Below are positions 5,889 to 9,249 of a stretch of 9,249 nt of DNA, piece after piece; the first letter of the stretch is position 1; the number at the start of each line of letters is the position of its first letter. Origin of the DNA: Verrucomicrobiota bacterium. GTDB taxonomy: Bacteria; Verrucomicrobiota; Verrucomicrobiia; Chthoniobacterales; UBA10450. The stretch is taken from assembly GCA_003218615.1 (NCBI GenBank), contig QHOD01000059.1:1-9249 (forward strand), written 5' to 3'. Both the position numbers and the translations under genes were made by a program. The notes under the pieces were generated by a model, which saw only the letters and a list, made by a program, of their open reading frames with translations, did no database searches and had not been told where the DNA came from.

Positions 5889-6998
5889 TCAGCGCATTCG
5901 GCTCCGGTTTAGCGAGTGCAGCTGCTTCGGTAGAAATTCTCCATCGCGCCGGATCAGCTTACCGTCGAAATAGATCTCGCCGCCACCGTATTCTGGGCGC
6001 TGGATGCTTACCATGTCCCAGTGGACCTGGCTCCGATTCCCATTATCCGCTTCTTCGTAAGCTTGGCCCGGAGTAAGATGAAACGAGCCGGCGATTTTTT
6101 CGTCGAATAATATGTCCCGCATCGGTTGCAGGACGCGAGGATTAAATCCTAGCGAAAATTCGCCGATGTAGCGGGCGCCTGAGTCCGAGTCGAGAATCTT
6201 GTTCAGCTTTTTCGTTTCGTTGCTTGTCGCGTCAATGATCTTTCCGTTTTTGAACTCGAGACGGATGCCATCGAAACCGATTCCTTGATAAATACTCGGG
6301 GCGTTGAACGTCACATGGCCCTCCACAGAATCTTTCACCGGGCAGCTGAAAACTTCACCATCGGGGATATTGCGATCGCCACCGCAGATCACGGCTGGAA
6401 TTGCCTTAATGCTGAAACGGAGATCGATCCCGGGGCCTTTGATTTCCACACGGTCCGTCTTTTCCATCAACCCCTTGAGCGCCTTCATGCCGGGCTGCAG
6501 TTTGCGGTAATCCAGTGTGCAGACCTCGAAATAAAAGTCTTCAAAGGCCTCCGTGCTCATTCCGGCAAGCTGTGCCATTGACGGTGTAGGCCAGCGTAGG
6601 ACGACCCATTTCGTCTTTTTTACTCGCTGGTCCTGCACCGGGCGCATTTTCTTGTTCAGCAATTTCATTTTCTCCGCAGGCACGTCGGATAATTCCGTGA
6701 TGTTGTTGCTGCCACGCACGGCGATATATGCGTCCATTTTTTTCATTCGTGCCAGTTCGTGGCTTGCCAAAAGATTTAACTGTCGATCGGATGCTTCGAA
6801 CGCAAGCGCGCGATTGACTCGCGTATGATAAATCTGCGCGAAAGGGACACCTCCTGCCTTCCGCGCCGCTTGAATGAGCGCGATGGTCATTTCGTCAGGA
6901 ATGTCGAATGCCTCGATCAGCACGGCTTCGTTTCGTCCGAGTCGGATCGAATATTCCACGAGAAGTTTGGCGAGATTATCAAAACGAATATCGTGCAT
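5889..6998 (-). CDS. M29-family metallo-aminopeptidase (AmpS/PepS/thermophilic aminopeptidase type)
   Basis: The 369-residue product is a cytosolic two-metal aminopeptidase of peptidase family M29, which removes N-terminal residues from peptides during protein turnover. Full length is normal for the family. The expected metal ligands and active-site residues are visible: Glu215 in DGEVF, Glu280 in IGEFSLGFNP, His307 in GSFHLTPGQAY, Tyr314 of the same motif, and His326 and Asp328 in SQVHWDM. The N-terminal domain (about 1-220) has the usual LAKLLVEYSIRLGRNEAVLIEA opening, here read as two adjacent short stretches. ATG 6998 is preceded by no strong ribosome site. It lies 63 bases after rsmB on the same strand, so it is probably the last gene of a ugd-rsmB-aminopeptidase unit, and it converges on the repeat-domain locus. 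Substrate preference cannot be read from the sequence. Confidence 0.93.
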   Translation of the reverse strand: MHDIRFDNLAKLLVEYSIRLGRNEAVLIEAFDIPDEMTIALIQAARKAGGVPFAQIYHTRVNRALAFEASDRQLNLLASHELARMKKMDAYIAVRGSNNITELSDVPAEKMKLLNKKMRPVQDQRVKKTKWVVLRWPTPSMAQLAGMSTEAFEDFYFEVCTLDYRKLQPGMKALKGLMEKTDRVEIKGPGIDLRFSIKAIPAVICGGDRNIPDGEVFSCPVKDSVEGHVTFNAPSIYQGIGFDGIRLEFKNGKIIDATSNETKKLNKILDSDSGARYIGEFSLGFNPRVLQPMRDILFDEKIAGSFHLTPGQAYEEADNGNRSQVHWDMVSIQRPEYGGGEIYFDGKLIRRDGEFLPKQLHSLNRSRMR

Positions 6999-7061
6999 AA
7001 GACGCTTATGATTCCATTGGCTGCGCGAGATGCAACTCGGCTTCTTTACCCAGCGATGCAG

Positions 7062-8315
7062 TCAGGCGGTGTTGATCAGGCGCGCGGCAAAAGCGCCGTC
7101 AAAATGATCGCGGAATGGCAGGCTGGAAGTCTCGTCCCCAAGTCGCATTTGCGGAAAATGGTTTAGCAAACGCTCAACGAGGTGCCCATTTTCCTCCGGC
7201 TCGATACTGCATGTGCTGTAAACAAGAACGCCACCCGGTTTCAGCAACTTGGTTGCAGTGCGCGTAATCTCAAATTGCTCGTCAGGCATTCGGATCAAAT
7301 CTTCGGGACGCAATCGCCATCGCACATCTACGCGGCGTCTCATCACGCCTGTGTTGGTGCACGGTGCATCCACCAGGATTCGATCGAATGGCGCGACCGA
7401 AGCGATTTCTTTCGAGACACGTCCGCGCGTCCAGTCGTGACGAAAGCTATGGACAATGCCGATACCGAGGCGCGCGATGTTGTCTTTCAAGACCGGAAGC
7501 CGCGCGGCATCGCGATCGCATGCCACGATTGTTCCCCGGTTTTTCATGAGCTGCGCGATGTAAGCGGTCTTTCCACCGGGCGCGGCGCAGGCATCGAGCA
7601 CCTTTTCTGCGGGCTTTGGGTCGAGAAGCTCGCAGGCGATCAGGGTGCTCGGATCTTGAATGTAGCAATGGCCCAGGGCGAGCGCCCTGGTCGGCACTGA
7701 CTGAAACTCTACAAAATCCGGTCTGCGCTCAATCGGCCCGGACTCCGGATAAAGCGACAGGAACTTTTCCGGATCGATTTTTAGCCGATTGATGCGGCCA
7801 TAAACCGGCGGCGGTTCATTGTCCCACTCGCACAATGCTTCCGCAGCTTCGGCGCCGAAATTCTCTTTCCAGCGCCTGATTAAAAATTGTGGATGTGAGG
7901 TTCGAACGAACAACGGCTGCGCGCCGGCCCGGCTGAGCAGTTCGTTTCGCCGCCGTCCGGCGGTGCGGAGCATGCCGTTGATTGTCGGTCGCTGTCTCTT
8001 CGACGCGAGCTCCACGGTTTCGTAGACTGCTGCATGCTCGGCTGTTTTCAGCAGGAAAAGTTGATACAAGCCAAGTCGCAGAAGGTCGCGAAGATCGACA
8101 TCGACCTGAGAAGTGCGCAGGCAGCCGATCCAAAAATCAAGCAACGTTAAATTGCGCAGCACACCGTAAAACAGTTCGAGCGCAAAACCGCGGTCCGGTA
8201 TGCTGAGTTTCGTTTCGGCAAGGAGGTTCGAAATAATCGCATCGGCGAAGCGCGCCTCCATGCGCCATCTTCGTAACCCTGTGAGTGCCACTCGGCGAGC
8301 AGAGAGCTGCGCCAT
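7062..8315 (-). CDS. rsmB: 16S rRNA m5C967 methyltransferase RsmB (Fmu/Sun)
   Basis: RsmB methylates C5 of C967 (E. coli numbering) of 16S rRNA using S-adenosylmethionine. The 417-residue product is close to the usual 420-450. The N-terminal ~130 residues form the NusB-like RNA-binding domain (ARFADAIISNLLAE, then FALELFYGVLRN). The methyltransferase domain follows: LDACAAPGGKT at 240-250 (SAM site), ACDRDAARL around 265-273, the conserved VDAPCTNTGVMRR with Cys319, and YSTCS with the catalytic-type Cys369. The C-terminus ends in the typical DGAFAARL. ATG 8315 begins 14 bases after the dehydrogenase stop and has GAGG four bases upstream, so it is very likely co-transcribed and perhaps translationally coupled. 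The combined presence of the NusB-like domain and both cysteines separates it from other NOL1/NOP2/Sun paralogues such as RsmF. Confidence 0.95.
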   Translation of the reverse strand: MAQLSARRVALTGLRRWRMEARFADAIISNLLAETKLSIPDRGFALELFYGVLRNLTLLDFWIGCLRTSQVDVDLRDLLRLGLYQLFLLKTAEHAAVYETVELASKRQRPTINGMLRTAGRRRNELLSRAGAQPLFVRTSHPQFLIRRWKENFGAEAAEALCEWDNEPPPVYGRINRLKIDPEKFLSLYPESGPIERRPDFVEFQSVPTRALALGHCYIQDPSTLIACELLDPKPAEKVLDACAAPGGKTAYIAQLMKNRGTIVACDRDAARLPVLKDNIARLGIGIVHSFRHDWTRGRVSKEIASVAPFDRILVDAPCTNTGVMRRRVDVRWRLRPEDLIRMPDEQFEITRTATKLLKPGGVLVYSTCSIEPEENGHLVERLLNHFPQMRLGDETSSLPFRDHFDGAFAARLINTA

Positions 8316-8319
8316 AATG

Positions 8320-8323
8320 CCTC
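8320..8323 (-). promoter_or_regulatory. Shine-Dalgarno GAGG for rsmB
   Basis: Read on the minus strand, GAGG ends four bases before the rsmB ATG and lies between that ATG and the upstream dehydrogenase stop. It supports ATG 8315 as the start. Confidence 0.5.
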
Positions 8324-8329
8324 GCGCAG

Positions 8330-9249
8330 TTACTGCGGTTTCACGCTCGTGCGGCCAATGGAATGATAGTGAAACCCGAGCTGGCCCATCGTTTCGGGAT
8401 CGAACAGATTGCGCCCGTCAAACACGATCGGCGTCGCCATTTTTTCTTTCACCACGGCAAGATCGACATTGGCGAATTCGCTCCACTCCGTCGCAATGAT
8501 CAACGCTTCAGCGCCACCCACCGCTTCAAGCGCTGATATTGCGAGTTTAGCCTCTGCGATGGCTTTGATTTCGCGCGCCTTTGCCATTCCTTTTGGATCG
8601 TAAGCGGCGACGTGTGCGCCCTCGCGCAAAAGATCGGCCACCAGATCGATGGCGACAGATAAACGCACGTCATCTGTGTCCGGTTTGAAGGTGAGTCCCC
8701 ATACAGCGATCTTCTTTTCTCGCAAAACCCAGAGCGTGTCGCGAATGGCTTTAAGGAAACGTTCTTTTTGCGCCTGGTTTATTCGCTGCACCTCCTTCAG
8801 CAACTCGAACGGCACCCCTAGTCGATCGCTGATTGTGATGAACGCGGCAATGTCTTTGGGAAAACAGGAACCGCCATAGCCAATCCCAGCATCGAGAAAA
8901 TCGCGGCCAATGCGATGATCCATCCCAATCCCGTCGGCGACTTTCTCGACATCGGCGCCGCTTGCCTCACAAATCGCTGAGATGGCATTGATATAGGAAA
9001 TTTTCAGCGCAAGAAATGAATTGGCGGCGTGTTTGATCAGCTCCGCGCTGTTGATGTCGGTCACGAGAATCGGCGCCATGAAAGGTTCGTAAACTTTCTT
9101 CATGAGGTCGATGGCACGCTCGCTTTGCGCGCCGATCACAATACGGTCCGGATGCATCAAATCGCTCACGGCGCAGCCCTCTCGCAAAAACTCGGGATTG
9201 CTGACTACGTCAAACTTGGCGCCGTGCCGATTATAGCGTTTGATGGATT
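8330..9249 (-). CDS. ugd: UDP-glucose 6-dehydrogenase, N-terminus cut by window edge
   Basis: The enzyme oxidises UDP-glucose to UDP-glucuronate with two NAD+, supplying a sugar for capsule, exopolysaccharide or lipopolysaccharide synthesis. The visible 305 residues lack the first ~130-150, which hold the N-terminal NAD-binding fold; the frame stays open to the window edge. Seen in order: SNPEFLREG and HPDRIVIG, the central helix with IKHAANSFLALKISYINAI (conserved lysine and asparagine), the catalytic-cysteine motif GYGGSCFPKD, and the C-terminal UDP-binding domain with VWGLTFKPDTDDVR and an AYDP segment. The end, LGFHYHSIGR, is typical. UDP-glucose is preferred over GDP-mannose or UDP-ManNAc dehydrogenase from the FLREG and GYGGSCFPKD context, but without the N-terminus the substrate is not absolutely fixed. 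It is first of three closely spaced minus-strand genes. Confidence 0.93.
   Translation of the reverse strand, partial: SIKRYNRHGAKFDVVSNPEFLREGCAVSDLMHPDRIVIGAQSERAIDLMKKVYEPFMAPILVTDINSAELIKHAANSFLALKISYINAISAICEASGADVEKVADGIGMDHRIGRDFLDAGIGYGGSCFPKDIAAFITISDRLGVPFELLKEVQRINQAQKERFLKAIRDTLWVLREKKIAVWGLTFKPDTDDVRLSVAIDLVADLLREGAHVAAYDPKGMAKAREIKAIAEAKLAISALEAVGGAEALIIATEWSEFANVDLAVVKEKMATPIVFDGRNLFDPETMGQLGFHYHSIGRTSVKPQ

Overview
The window looks like ordinary chromosome from a Gram-negative bacterium with roughly mid-fifties percent GC. Five genes belong to well-known families: hemB, coaX, an M29 aminopeptidase, rsmB and a UDP-glucose dehydrogenase. One locus in the middle is not recognised. 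General resemblance makes me lean towards a soil Verrucomicrobiota (Chthoniobacterales-like), but that is an impression without a database search. I see no mobile element, CRISPR array, tRNA or rRNA.

Layout. At the left edge, hemB (5-aminolevulinate dehydratase, C-terminus cut off) runs leftward. It diverges from coaX (type III pantothenate kinase), which runs rightward across a spacer of about 180 bases holding an imperfectly explained inverted repeat. Downstream of coaX is a short spacer with a 9-bp hairpin. Next comes a 1070-codon gene for a bitopic membrane protein: signal peptide, two tandem copies of a ~190-residue TPR module, a long Ala/Pro/Ser/Glu-rich low-complexity region split by one transmembrane helix, and a C-terminal domain built from an 11-residue beta-strand-like repeat. 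That C-terminal domain is duplicated immediately downstream as a separate 201-codon reading frame, in the same frame and separated from the first copy by a single TAG codon.

The right half is on the minus strand, convergent to the TPR locus. In transcription order it holds a UDP-glucose 6-dehydrogenase (N-terminus cut off), rsmB (16S rRNA m5C967 methyltransferase) 14 bases later, and an M29 metallo-aminopeptidase 63 bases later. The spacing suggests one transcription unit of functionally unrelated housekeeping genes.

The most interesting part is the TPR/11-mer-repeat locus (1955-5818). It has two internal duplications of almost equal period (648 and 651 nt), a repeat domain I cannot assign to a family, and two copies in one frame split by one stop. 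The copies are identical over their first 110 nt and increasingly different towards the 3' end.
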